In this document: one piece after another, positions 46,118 to 55,301 of the stretch | How positions within the stretch are numbered: the stretch's first letter is position 1 | How the letters are laid out: each line of letters begins with the position of its first letter | DNA from: Methylobacillus arboreus | Lineage (GTDB): Bacteria; Pseudomonadota; Gammaproteobacteria; Burkholderiales; Methylophilaceae | DNA: 64,000 nt | NCBI RefSeq assembly: GCF_020532725.1 | Contig: NZ_JAJAVC010000003.1 | Location: 186,001 to 250,000, forward strand | Reading direction: 5' to 3' | Program-made: the position numbers and the translations under genes | Notes under the pieces: model-generated | Database searches by the model: none | Told to the model about the DNA's origin: nothing | The model's input: the letters and a program-made list of their open reading frames with translations, nothing else

Positions 46118-47829
46118 GGCTGTATCCTCGGCGCATTGCCTGGTTGCTGCTGCAATGAGGCAATTACTTCGTCAGGCTTGCCGTAGCGCAGCACCTGGCC
46201 TTTCATCATCACCATCATGCTGTCGGAAATATCCTTGATGCCCTGCAGGTGGCTGATGATGACAAACGTCGTGTTCTGAGCCTTCAATATGCGTACCGCC
46301 TGTTGCAGGCGCTGCTCGCTAGCTTCATCGAGATTGGCATTAGGCTCGTCCAGCACCACGATGGCAGGCTTGCCATAAAGCGCACGGGCCAGGCCGACCA
46401 ACTGCCTACGCCCGCCCGAGAGCAAATAACCTTCATGGCCGATACGGGTGTCGATCCCTTCGGGCAATGACGTTATCCAGGGGTGCAGTTGCAGCAGTTC
46501 GATTACGCTAGCGAGCTTCTCGGGGTCAGGGCTGCCAAAGCGGCAGATATTGTCGGCAATCGTGCCGTCGAGCAATTCGATTTCCTGCGGCAGGTAGCCG
46601 AGGTATTGCCCGAGCTCTTCCTTATTCCACTGGAAAGCGTCCACCCCATCGAGCCGCACCTTGCCTGTGCTCGGTTGCAGCAAGCCTACCAGCAGTTTCG
46701 ACAAGGTTGTCTTGCCGGAGGCAGACGGTCCGGTGACTAGCAGGACTTCTCCCGGCGCCATGCGGAAATGGATGTTGCGCAGCAAGGGCTCGCGGGGGTT
46801 GTCCGCCAGGGCGTAGCTGAGGTTTTCTACCGAGATTTGGCCAGTAGGGGCGGGCAATGGCATGCCTGGTCCGGGTGTCGGGTATTGATCCAGCAAGTCG
46901 CTGAGCCTGCCGTAGGCTTGCAAGGCGTTGCCCAGGCTGCTCCATTGCGCAATCAACTGGCTGAACGGGGCCAGCACCCTTGCAGCGAGGATGGAAGCCA
47001 CGATCATCATCGCGGCGCCATGGGTCAGGGATTGATTGATCACCAGATAGCAACCCAGCCCAAGCACCAGCGAAGTCTGGGAGATTTGCAGGAATTTCGA
47101 ATAGGCCGCATGCTTGCCAGCGATCTCGGAGGCAGCGGATTGCTTGTCAAGGAAGGCCTGCTGTTTATCTTGCCAGCGCGTTTCCAGCGGCGCCTGCATG
47201 CCCATGGCGCGCACTGCTTCAGAGTGCTGCTGGATATTGGTGAAATAACGCTGTGCCGCCAATGCGTATTGATTGGCCTTTTGCAATGCCGGCTGCACAC
47301 GTACCTGGTTCAGGCAGGCGATGAGCGTCTGGATGGCAAGCCCGAACAAGGTCAGGTAGCCCAGGCTGCTATGAATCAGGAAAATCGCCGTGATAAAAAT
47401 CAGGATGAACGGGATATCAATCAGGCCCATCAGGGCGGGGGAGTAGAGTATTTCCCGCAAGCTGCGATAGTCGTTAAAAACGCGCTGTGCCGGGAAGCTG
47501 GCTGAGTCGAGCTTGGCAGCGAATGCTGCGTTGAATAGCTGAGTGCTCAGGGTTTGGTCAAGCTGGTCGGCAGCCTGCAGCATCATGCCGCGGCGCACCC
47601 ATTCCAGGCTTTCCATGACCAAGTAAATAAAGATCACCATCATGGTCAGCATGAGCAAAGTGCTGAGATTGCGACTGAAAATCACGCGATCATAGACTTC
47701 GAGCATGTACCACGATGGTGCCAACACCATGAGGTTGGTAAAAAGACCAAAGAAAACCACCTTGCGGGAAAGAGGGATTATTCCCGCCAGGGCTTTCTTC
47801 AGTATTGCTTTGTTATTGTTAATGGCCAC
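46114..47829 (-). CDS. Type I secretion ABC exporter, first of two
   Basis: GTG 47829 (VAINNNKAILKKALAGIIP) gives 571 residues. The domain order is as in its neighbour: membrane domain, Walker A GPSASGKTTLSKLL, signature LSGGRRQLVGLARALYG, Walker B IVVLDEPNANLDE and H-loop FVIISHLQG. The signature has R in place of Q in LSGGQ, the one notable deviation. A longer reading to 47880 would need a TTG and crosses a hairpin. It follows the RTX gene. Confidence 0.88.
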   Translation of the reverse strand: MAINNNKAILKKALAGIIPLSRKVVFFGLFTNLMVLAPSWYMLEVYDRVIFSRNLSTLLMLTMMVIFIYLVMESLEWVRRGMMLQAADQLDQTLSTQLFNAAFAAKLDSASFPAQRVFNDYRSLREILYSPALMGLIDIPFILIFITAIFLIHSSLGYLTLFGLAIQTLIACLNQVRVQPALQKANQYALAAQRYFTNIQQHSEAVRAMGMQAPLETRWQDKQQAFLDKQSAASEIAGKHAAYSKFLQISQTSLVLGLGCYLVINQSLTHGAAMMIVASILAARVLAPFSQLIAQWSSLGNALQAYGRLSDLLDQYPTPGPGMPLPAPTGQISVENLSYALADNPREPLLRNIHFRMAPGEVLLVTGPSASGKTTLSKLLVGLLQPSTGKVRLDGVDAFQWNKEELGQYLGYLPQEIELLDGTIADNICRFGSPDPEKLASVIELLQLHPWITSLPEGIDTRIGHEGYLLSGGRRQLVGLARALYGKPAIVVLDEPNANLDEASEQRLQQAVRILKAQNTTFVIISHLQGIKDISDSMMVMMKGQVLRYGKPDEVIASLQQQPGNAPRIQP

Positions 47830-47868
47830 GCAAACAGTTTTCCTGGAAATAAAATTAGGAGATTGAAC

Positions 47869-47889
47869 GGGCCGGTACAAGACCGGCCC
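47869..47889 (-). terminator. Hairpin between the RTX gene and the exporter genes
   Basis: gggccggt (47869-47876) and accggccc (47882-47889) form an 8-bp GC-rich stem with a 5-nt loop, 11 nt after the RTX stop. On the minus strand it is followed by GTTCAATCTCC, so the T-run is poor. It probably lowers transcription into the ABC genes rather than stopping it. Confidence 0.6.
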
Positions 47890-47899
47890 AGCCGCCTAA

Positions 47900-50050
47900 T
47901 TAAACAACCACGATGTCTGCTGCTGTAATCGAGGTCACGCCGGTGAGGATAGCGATATCGAACGCTGCGCTTCCGCCATTACCATCTGCGTAATACTGCA
48001 GGGTGTTGGTGGAAGTGTTGAAGACAAGATAGTCATCTGCATCGAGCGGACCCGAACCGACCACCAAGTTACCAGCATTGAAGCCGACCAGGGAAGCGAA
48101 CTGATCAGTGTTGAGCTCGATCTTGTCCACGCCGCTGCCGAAGTCGGTGATGGTATCTACACCTGTGAGGTCAAAGGCAGTGTTGACGTAGGTCTGCACC
48201 TCGTTGGAAGCGCCCGTGACGATCTGCTCCCACACCTTGCCGAAGACAAAGGTGTCGGAACCTGCGCCGCCAGTCAACGTATCGTTGCCGCCGTTGCCGA
48301 TAAAGCGGTCGTCCTGCGTCGTGCCGATGAAGGTCTGCGTGTTGCCGTTACCTTCAAAAGTCAGGCCGTTGGCCGTCACGCCGGAGGCATCAATCACAAC
48401 GTTGTCGATAGTGCCACCATTGTTACCGCGGCTATTGGAAAGGTCTGCTACCGTGCCGTTGGCGCTGAAATAGTAATGGTCGTTCAGCAGTTGCAGGGCA
48501 GTGTTTTCCACATTCAGGCGGCCTACTGTGCCGCCCACCTGCACCACTTCCACTTCCTGGAAATTGGCATCGTTGAGCACAATGGTACCGGCAGCCTGGG
48601 TATTGGCGCCGATACCTGTAGTAATGCGCAGGGTATCTGTGCCTTCGCCACCAATGATCACATCGTGCTTGTCGCCAGTGGCGATCCACTCTGGGTTGCC
48701 GTCGTCAGCCTTGGAAGTGGTGCCTTGCACGCCGCTGCCAAAACCACCGATCAGGAAGATATCGTCACCTTCGCCCCCGTCGAGGTAATCAGCGCCACCA
48801 TGGCCAACCAGCAGGTCATTGCCGCCATTGCCGTAGACTACATCGTCACCCAAGCGTGCGGTAACATAATCCACGCCATCGCTGCCCAGCACGATTTCGC
48901 GAGCACCAGCAGACTCATTGGCACCATCGATGCGGACATAGCTGCCTTCTTCACCTTCTGTAGCATCGTAGATGATGTCCACGTTGTGGAATAGCTCGGC
49001 AACCGAATAGTCATCTACCTCAAACTCGGCAGCTTCGTACTCGACTTCTTCAGCACCAATAATATCTTCATCAGGCTCGAACTCTTCTTCCTCGAATTCC
49101 AGCTTGATGGTGACAGACTCCGTTGGGCCGCCAGCAACGCCGTAGATATGGGTGCCGGGGTTGAGCTCCCCACGGCTTAAAGACTCCCCATTTTCTTCCA
49201 ACTGCTCGGCTGATAAAACGATATTGACACCGCTGGCTAGTTCAATGCGTTCGATTCCAGAAAATACCAATGACTCTGAGAAGTCGCCGGACTGAGTAAA
49301 TTCAAGAGTGTCTACCGCGTTATAACCAGCAATTGTGCTAGCTGCTGTGCTGATTTGACTTGAACCAGGGCGAGTAACAATATTAATACGAGCATCTGTT
49401 TCAGTTTGCTCGGCAATATCAATATCATCAAGAAGAACAACTTGGCCTGTGACCGTATCATAGGCGAATAGCTCTTCAGTTTCTTCGTTTTCTGTAACAT
49501 CTACATAACGAGCTTGATTTCCAGAGTTATCAAGTCCTGATACGCCGCCCGTGATGATAACATTTTCAGCTTCTGCACCAATTCTGAAAGTATCGTTTCC
49601 ACTTTCACCAATCAAAATATCATTGTCGGTAACTAAATACAGATTACCGACAACATTTTCATCACCTAGCGTGCTTGCGCCACCATAAACAATGTCAAAG
49701 CCTTCACCACCGCTTAAGATGTCATCGCCATCATCGCCAAAAATGATGTCATCACCACTACCGCCAAATATGATGTCATTTCCAGCTCCGCCAAATATGT
49801 TGTCTGAGCCACTACCGCCAAACGCTATATCGTTGCCAGAACCTAAATCAATTAAGTCATCGCCTCCACCACCAAATACAATATCATTGCCATCGCCAGC
49901 AAAGATGGCATCATTGCCGTTGCCTCCAAAAATGAGGTCATTGCCACCAGCACTATCAATAAAGTTGCCTAAATTATTGCCAATGATCAAATCAGCATTT
50001 GCTGTGCCGGTATATTCAGTTTCCGTCGCATTGAAAATCTTGATAGCCAT
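47900..50050 (-). CDS. RTX-type calcium-binding protein, likely type I secretion substrate
   Basis: The 716-residue acidic protein starts behind AGGAGAAT. RTX nonapeptides (GGxGxDxxx) occur in three blocks: residues about 35-125 (GGNGNDAIFAGDGNDIVFGG), about 390-435 (GNGGNDLLVGHGGADYLDGG) and about 600-635 (GNGGNDTLTGGAGSDTFVFG). A glutamate-rich stretch lies in the middle. The C-terminus (TITDFGSGVDKIEL...ITAADIVVV) fits an uncleaved type I signal. No enzyme domain is recognised. It lies directly ahead of two ABC genes, HlyD and TolC. The 5' third has lower GC than the rest. Confidence 0.9.
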   Translation of the reverse strand: MAIKIFNATETEYTGTANADLIIGNNLGNFIDSAGGNDLIFGGNGNDAIFAGDGNDIVFGGGGDDLIDLGSGNDIAFGGSGSDNIFGGAGNDIIFGGSGDDIIFGDDGDDILSGGEGFDIVYGGASTLGDENVVGNLYLVTDNDILIGESGNDTFRIGAEAENVIITGGVSGLDNSGNQARYVDVTENEETEELFAYDTVTGQVVLLDDIDIAEQTETDARINIVTRPGSSQISTAASTIAGYNAVDTLEFTQSGDFSESLVFSGIERIELASGVNIVLSAEQLEENGESLSRGELNPGTHIYGVAGGPTESVTIKLEFEEEEFEPDEDIIGAEEVEYEAAEFEVDDYSVAELFHNVDIIYDATEGEEGSYVRIDGANESAGAREIVLGSDGVDYVTARLGDDVVYGNGGNDLLVGHGGADYLDGGEGDDIFLIGGFGSGVQGTTSKADDGNPEWIATGDKHDVIIGGEGTDTLRITTGIGANTQAAGTIVLNDANFQEVEVVQVGGTVGRLNVENTALQLLNDHYYFSANGTVADLSNSRGNNGGTIDNVVIDASGVTANGLTFEGNGNTQTFIGTTQDDRFIGNGGNDTLTGGAGSDTFVFGKVWEQIVTGASNEVQTYVNTAFDLTGVDTITDFGSGVDKIELNTDQFASLVGFNAGNLVVGSGPLDADDYLVFNTSTNTLQYYADGNGGSAAFDIAILTGVTSITAADIVVV

Positions 50051-50075
50051 TTTATTCTCCTAAAATGATTTAATT

Positions 50076-50104
50076 CGCAGCGAGTGTTTAGTCATCTCGC
50101 TGCG
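50076..50104 (-). terminator. Stem-loop between paralogue B and the RTX gene
   Basis: cgcagcgag (50076-50084) and ctcgctgcg (50096-50104) form a 9-bp stem with an 11-nt loop, 33 nt after the paralogue B stop. On the minus strand it is followed by AATTAAATCATTTT. It may end part of the transcripts ahead of the RTX gene. Confidence 0.55.
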
Positions 50105-50136
50105 GTATTTCGACTCAATAACGTCTTAACTATTAC

Positions 50137-51237
50137 TTAAAATGGTGCAACGCTTGAAGGTGTTATTGCAGGTTGACCTGGTAATACATATCCACTTGTT
50201 CCTACTGATATAAAGGGCGAAAATTCTTGGGCTGTTTGGCGAAGACGAATTACATCTGATCTTGTCCAGCCACCGGGATTAGTGGTTGGGTTGTAAGCAG
50301 AGTTAATTGTCGCCGCATTATCAGTGTTGCAAGCGAACTTTACATATGTCATGGCTGAAATTGGGTTGGAGCTGCCATCATCATCGACTGCGTTTGCATC
50401 AAATGTAAAATTAATCCAAGCATCATTTACACTTGCTTCCTGCTGAGCAGTAGCAGGGTTTGCTAGGGGTAAGGTGTTAGCGGCTGTTCCTGTAAAGCGA
50501 TTAACACCATTGATTGAGCCTGGAAATGACCCTAATCCTGGCAAATCCAAATAGCCTACCCCAGGGAGTGCTCCTCCTTGGTCACCATAGTTTGGAGCAA
50601 ATGCTAATGCTCGGTGTTGAACTGATGAGTAAGTTCGACCTATTCGGTACACAGGTGATGCTGTTGATGTGGTTAAAGCATATGCCGCATCTACTGTTAA
50701 ACCATTTAAACCGCCACGAGCTAAATCGTTGACTTCAAATCGAACTCCAGATAAAGCGGGAACACTGCTGTAAGCAACGTTAGTTAACGAAACTCTTGTT
50801 CCTACGATGCACACAGGAGTTGGTGTCACTGGTGCTGATGCGGCTGGTTTTCGCCAAATAACTTCGAGAAGAGCACCGACAGTGACATTCCCTGAGGTAT
50901 AAATATTATTGACTACTATGGGTCGGTTTGCAGATGTTACAAACGTATAGTTCGTTTCAGGAGAGGTTGAGTCATTTGCGGGTGCAGGAACAATCGCACA
51001 AGTATTATTAGCCGTAGTTGTAGGTGCTGGGGTGGGGTTGCCATTACCAACACTACCTGAGCCAAAGTTGCCAACCGTCGTAGCACTTCCTCCAATTGTA
51101 GTGGGTTGCGCCATGCAGCGTGTATAGGCACTTGATGGAAATCCAGTAGTGGGGATATTGACAAAGGCAGAAATTGCTTGAGTAGATGCAATACTGAAAA
51201 CTCCAAGAACAGCTAATTTCAATGTAGCGTTTTTCAT
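50137..51237 (-). CDS. Secreted protein of unknown family, paralogue B
   Basis: ATG 51237 behind AAGGA gives 366 residues with a signal peptide (about 1-24). A proline/threonine/glycine-rich N-terminal part (50-80) is absent from paralogue A. The shared motifs are WRKPA (128), C143 IVGTRV, DLARGG (171), PVYRIGRTYSSVQ (195), SVNDAWINFT (269) and IRLRQT (330). Cysteines 41, 80, 143 and 303 match those of A. The DDDG near 286 could bind metal. It lies between the TonB receptor and the RTX gene. Function unknown; an extracellular partner of the receptor is a reasonable guess. Confidence 0.75.
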   Translation of the reverse strand: MKNATLKLAVLGVFSIASTQAISAFVNIPTTGFPSSAYTRCMAQPTTIGGSATTVGNFGSGSVGNGNPTPAPTTTANNTCAIVPAPANDSTSPETNYTFVTSANRPIVVNNIYTSGNVTVGALLEVIWRKPAASAPVTPTPVCIVGTRVSLTNVAYSSVPALSGVRFEVNDLARGGLNGLTVDAAYALTTSTASPVYRIGRTYSSVQHRALAFAPNYGDQGGALPGVGYLDLPGLGSFPGSINGVNRFTGTAANTLPLANPATAQQEASVNDAWINFTFDANAVDDDGSSNPISAMTYVKFACNTDNAATINSAYNPTTNPGGWTRSDVIRLRQTAQEFSPFISVGTSGYVLPGQPAITPSSVAPF

Positions 51238-51262
51238 TGGTATTTCCTTTACGGTACAATTA

Positions 51263-51368
51263 GCGGGCATTATGGTTGCCCGCACCACCAGTTCTCCTAA
51301 TCAGTTCAAGTCTTTGCGAGTGCTTTAGTTGATCAGGTCGAACGCTGAAGGGCAGCCATAATGCCCTT
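51263..51368. repeat. Two related hairpins in opposite orientation
   Basis: gcgggcattatggttgcccgc (51263-51283) and, on the other strand, aagggcattatggctgccc (51348-51368) share stem sequence and the loop ATTATGG. They lie between the receptor stop and the paralogue B start. They may be terminator and leader structures or remnants of one repeat. Confidence 0.5.
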
Positions 51369-51421
51369 TAATCTTTCCTAGATTTATTTCAGTGAAGCTA
51401 TTCATATTCAGTAGCGATTAA

Positions 51422-54400
51422 CTACCTTTTGGTTGGTGAAAATTCATATCTCAGGCTGAACCATGCTGCCCTAGGTGCACCCGGTGCCAGGAAATTGGCA
51501 CTTAGCCAGTCATCTGAATTATGGTTGTAGCCACCAGGGCCAATGGCACCATTGATGCTTGGTGAGAATGGATTACGTCCTAAACGTCCTGCTGTGAAAT
51601 ATTCTTTGTCGAACAGATTGTTCACCAACAAGGAGGCTGACCATTCAGAATTGATTTGATAACTAGTCTGGAAATTAAATATCGCATAACCGTCCACCTT
51701 GCCAGGATTGCTGAATGGTTGACGTGCAACGAGGTCCCCTACATTGTTGGCATAATATTCAGTCACATTGGGTTGATGCTTGTTATTTTCATTCCCGCGA
51801 ATGAAGCTTTCAGAATGCAATACAGCACTGAAACCTACTCGCCATTTATCCGTCACTTCGTAACTCATGTTGGCATTCAGGTTATGTAGAGGAACCCCCG
51901 GCATGCGGTCGCCTGGCTTGATCGTAATGGATTTGAAAGACTCTCCTCCACGAATTCCTGCCAGCCCATTGGCAAGATTCACAACAGCACTGCTGTTATG
52001 GTCTGAAATCATGTCGAAGGTATTTTGGAAAGTGGCATCGGTTAGCGCGTAGTTCACACCAAAGCTGAGCTTATTCCACTTGCCTGAAATTCCTGCCTCG
52101 ATGCCCCGACGGCGGGTTTTGCCAATTGTGTCGAAAAAGCTGTTGGCAGCTCCAATCGTGACCAAGTAAATATCGTCTTTTAAATCTGTCTGGTAAGCAC
52201 CGATATTCCAACGCAAGTTTTCACCGATGGTACCGCGCAGGCCTATGTCATAAGTCGTTGCCTTGATTTGCGGCAGATAAGGGTCACCAGATAAGGTAGT
52301 GGGTAAAGTGCACGAACGATTCTGGGCAAGACTATTAGGTATATCCACCATTTCTTCAGGATCAGGGAGGCCATTGCCATTAGCATCTCCTCCCCAGGTT
52401 TTACCACCACTAGGCCTGCCATCGAATGCGCAGCCAAGTTCTACAACGCTGGGTGTGCGTGTGCCTTGCGCCCAATTAACATAGAAATTGAGGTCTTTCT
52501 TGGCATCCCAAGTTAAACCGAGTGAAGGATTGAGAGAATAAAAACTGAATTTCTCGGTTTCTGCTGGTTTTAATAAATTGCTACCGTCACTACGCTTATA
52601 TCCTGTGCTTGGGCAGTTATCTGCACTACCTAAGCAAAGATTGAATGCATCAGGTGTTGCAACATACGCTGCTAATTGGTAATAGGTAAATGCTGTTCTA
52701 GTTGCGATAGTGTTTTTGACATGGGTAGCGTTATAACGTGCTGAGCCGGTAAGGTGCAGCGTTTCAATTGGACTCCAGGTTTCGCTGGCATAAATACTTT
52801 TAGTTGTCGAAGTACCACTAAAATTATTATTGGAAATGGGTGAGTCTGCTGCCACATACATATCGAGTATGCTTTCTGGCGATAGATAAGCCTTGCGATC
52901 TTCATCGAACAACCCAAAACGTTGGCTATTGGAGTAGCTCGCCTTGGCTATGTCAATCGAAGCTCCAACCATGAATTTATGTTTCTCGAAATTCCAGTTG
53001 AGCTGTAGTGAAGCACCGTCTACTTGTTGCTTAATTTTGTTGTCAGTTAATACTGCAACCGGTATGCCATCTATTTGACCTGTACCGCCATGTCCTGCGC
53101 CATCTGCGCTAACTGGCAATCCATTATTACTTCTAGTGTAATCAGTTAAATCAGCTTGAGATCCTTGACATACGTCTTTGTTGAGTGGAGACCGAGTAAG
53201 CACCACATGCTTCACACCATCTTCGGTGTAAAAGTAATTTTGGGATGGTTCAAAACCTGTATTGTCAATATTTAATACATTAGATCTAAAAACATCATAC
53301 AAAGGACCTAATGTTAGGTATGAAAAATCACCATTGGAGTAATCTGTTGGATCTCCCCATTGTGCTGGTACTGGGATATTATTTTCTTGGAACAATGCTT
53401 GATCTAACGTATTTTTCCAGTAATTAAATCCCTCTCTAGCTGCCTTGGCATATTCCGCGGATAACTCTCCATTGAAAGCATCAGGGGCATATTGTGCAAG
53501 CGCAGCATCTAGGTCATAACCAGGGTTGCCACTATTAGCAAAAAAGTCTTGGAGAAATGGGTGTGAGCTGGTATCCCATTGGTCAGATAGTGCAAATACA
53601 TAATAGTCAGGAATACCGTAAGAATTGGTACTGAGAAACTGGCAACTGATTTCTTCACCCGGTGCTAAATTACGCTGTAATTCTTGTGTACTAGGAAATC
53701 CATCTGTATATGCATCTGCGCCCAATGCACGCCGATCACTATTTCTCCTATATACCTGACCAGTGATGGTGAAACTTTCACTTACGAAATAGCTGCTGGA
53801 GAGTTGGAATTGAGTGAGTCTGTTTTCGGTGGTATCTTCTGAGGTGAATGAGGCATTGCGGTCTTGCTGATACATTTGATTGGGAATCAAGCCATTGCCC
53901 ACCAAGTCTGTCCCAACCCATAGCGTGCTTAGGTTAAGATCAAGTTGGTCTCCACGATAGCTGGCTTTACCAAAAAACTGATTTACCCGACTTGGTGAAT
54001 TCTCGCGCCAGCCATCTTCCATGAAAAAGTTGCCTGCGCCGAATAAGGCGACTGTCCCATTATTCCAGCCAGCCTCAGCTTGAAGATATTTTCTACCAAA
54101 TGATCCAGTTAGTACTTCTGCGCTGACACCGGTATGATTGAAGCCATCCTTGGTTTTCATGGTGAGCGCGCCACCCAATGTATTCAATCCGAAAATCGGA
54201 TTTGACCCTGGGAATACATCGAAACTTTCCAAGGCGTTCATGGGAATCATGTCCCAGTTCACCACATCACCGAAAGGTTCATTCACCCGAATGCCATCGA
54301 AAAACACTGATAACCCTTGCGGGGTGCCAATTTGAGGGCCTGCAGTAAATCCTCGATACTGCACATCCATTTGGAAAGGATTGCCTTGATAATCGTTGAC

Positions 54401-54970
54401 ATTAACGGATTGCAATTTTCGGTTCATCAAGTCAGTAATGCTTAATGAGTGAGACTCTTTAATTTCCTGAGCAGTAATACTTTGAACATTCCCTGGAATT
54501 TGTTCCTTGGTTAAACCTAATCCAGGCAGAGGACCAATTTCATAGAAGCGTTTGGCACGGACCTCGACGGCGTCGACTTTGAAGTCGATATTTTCTTTCT
54601 CAATTACAGGTTTGATGATTGCGCTGTCTTTGTTGATAGTGGATTCGAGACCACTGCCGGCTAATAGCATGCGGAGGGCTTCGTTCGCCTTCATACGGCC
54701 CTTGACGGCGGGAGCGGTTTTGCCGGTGGTAAGGTTGCTGTCAAAGGCGACGCTCATGCCTGTGGTGCGGGCAAGTTGTTTGAGCGCGGCATCCAGTGGC
54801 TGGCTGGGCAGGTCGATATTGATGGGGGCGAGGGTGCCGGTGTTTTCATTGGCAGCGGGCAGGCTGGTATCCAGCTCTGCGGCTTCTGATGCAAGCGAGG
54901 CAACCACCAGTAAGATGATCATCAACAGGGCTGCCGACACGATCACCATGCGGTACATGAACTTCAACAT
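51422..54970 (-). CDS. TonB-dependent receptor with N-terminal signalling (STN) domain
   Basis: ATG 54970 gives 1182 residues, large for a TonB receptor. After the signal peptide comes an STN domain (about 40-110; INIDLPSQPLDAALKQLART), which in FecA-type receptors talks to FecR. The plug includes IPGNVQSITAQEIKES and LSVFFDGIRVNEPFGDVVNW. The barrel ends in YEFSPTKR. A Ca-type loop DANGNGLPDPEE (residues 862-873) has the spacing of EF-hand/TSP3 sites and should be in an extracellular loop. The ligand is unknown. Its fecR/fecI partners lie upstream, split off by a toxin-antitoxin pair. The 5' end has higher GC than the body. Confidence 0.93.
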   Translation of the reverse strand: MLKFMYRMVIVSAALLMIILLVVASLASEAAELDTSLPAANENTGTLAPINIDLPSQPLDAALKQLARTTGMSVAFDSNLTTGKTAPAVKGRMKANEALRMLLAGSGLESTINKDSAIIKPVIEKENIDFKVDAVEVRAKRFYEIGPLPGLGLTKEQIPGNVQSITAQEIKESHSLSITDLMNRKLQSVNVNDYQGNPFQMDVQYRGFTAGPQIGTPQGLSVFFDGIRVNEPFGDVVNWDMIPMNALESFDVFPGSNPIFGLNTLGGALTMKTKDGFNHTGVSAEVLTGSFGRKYLQAEAGWNNGTVALFGAGNFFMEDGWRENSPSRVNQFFGKASYRGDQLDLNLSTLWVGTDLVGNGLIPNQMYQQDRNASFTSEDTTENRLTQFQLSSSYFVSESFTITGQVYRRNSDRRALGADAYTDGFPSTQELQRNLAPGEEISCQFLSTNSYGIPDYYVFALSDQWDTSSHPFLQDFFANSGNPGYDLDAALAQYAPDAFNGELSAEYAKAAREGFNYWKNTLDQALFQENNIPVPAQWGDPTDYSNGDFSYLTLGPLYDVFRSNVLNIDNTGFEPSQNYFYTEDGVKHVVLTRSPLNKDVCQGSQADLTDYTRSNNGLPVSADGAGHGGTGQIDGIPVAVLTDNKIKQQVDGASLQLNWNFEKHKFMVGASIDIAKASYSNSQRFGLFDEDRKAYLSPESILDMYVAADSPISNNNFSGTSTTKSIYASETWSPIETLHLTGSARYNATHVKNTIATRTAFTYYQLAAYVATPDAFNLCLGSADNCPSTGYKRSDGSNLLKPAETEKFSFYSLNPSLGLTWDAKKDLNFYVNWAQGTRTPSVVELGCAFDGRPSGGKTWGGDANGNGLPDPEEMVDIPNSLAQNRSCTLPTTLSGDPYLPQIKATTYDIGLRGTIGENLRWNIGAYQTDLKDDIYLVTIGAANSFFDTIGKTRRRGIEAGISGKWNKLSFGVNYALTDATFQNTFDMISDHNSSAVVNLANGLAGIRGGESFKSITIKPGDRMPGVPLHNLNANMSYEVTDKWRVGFSAVLHSESFIRGNENNKHQPNVTEYYANNVGDLVARQPFSNPGKVDGYAIFNFQTSYQINSEWSASLLVNNLFDKEYFTAGRLGRNPFSPSINGAIGPGGYNHNSDDWLSANFLAPGAPRAAWFSLRYEFSPTKR

Positions 54971-55301
54971 ATCCAACCTACTTCTCCCCCAATAAAACTA
55001 TCTTGTTATACCGATATAACTTTTGGGGAAGAAAAACCCTGACGTCGATTTTGAAAAAAATCAGAAATTTTTTTACGGAGTTGGAAAAGTGACTTGCAGC
55101 GTGAAAATGTTGTCAGCGGTTTAGTAAGGTTAATCCTTGGCCTGGTTTGCCAAGCTTGAGGCTAGACAGAATACAGAGCCGTCTGAAATTCAGGTTTATT
55201 TTAGTCTGCGTGATTTGAGGCTTCAGTGGAGTAGAGGCTGTACAAGAAAATGGTGATGGGATTATTATATGACTATAGATCATGACCATGGGACTGTTAT
55301 T
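54971..55301. other. Upstream region of the receptor gene (331 bp, no gene)
   Basis: On the minus strand it holds A/T runs, then CAAAATCGACGTCAGGG and the small dyad TTATA-TCGG-TATAA (55000-55013) ahead of the receptor start. A CGTC core is common in -10 elements of ECF sigma promoters, so a FecI-type promoter here is plausible but unproven. The plus-strand promoter of the toxin-antitoxin genes must also lie here. Confidence 0.4.

Noticed and set aside
49700-49960. Regular DNA repeats resembling a repeat array
   Set aside because: These encode the RTX nonapeptides; spacing is 27 bp in frame and there are no CRISPR-like spacers.
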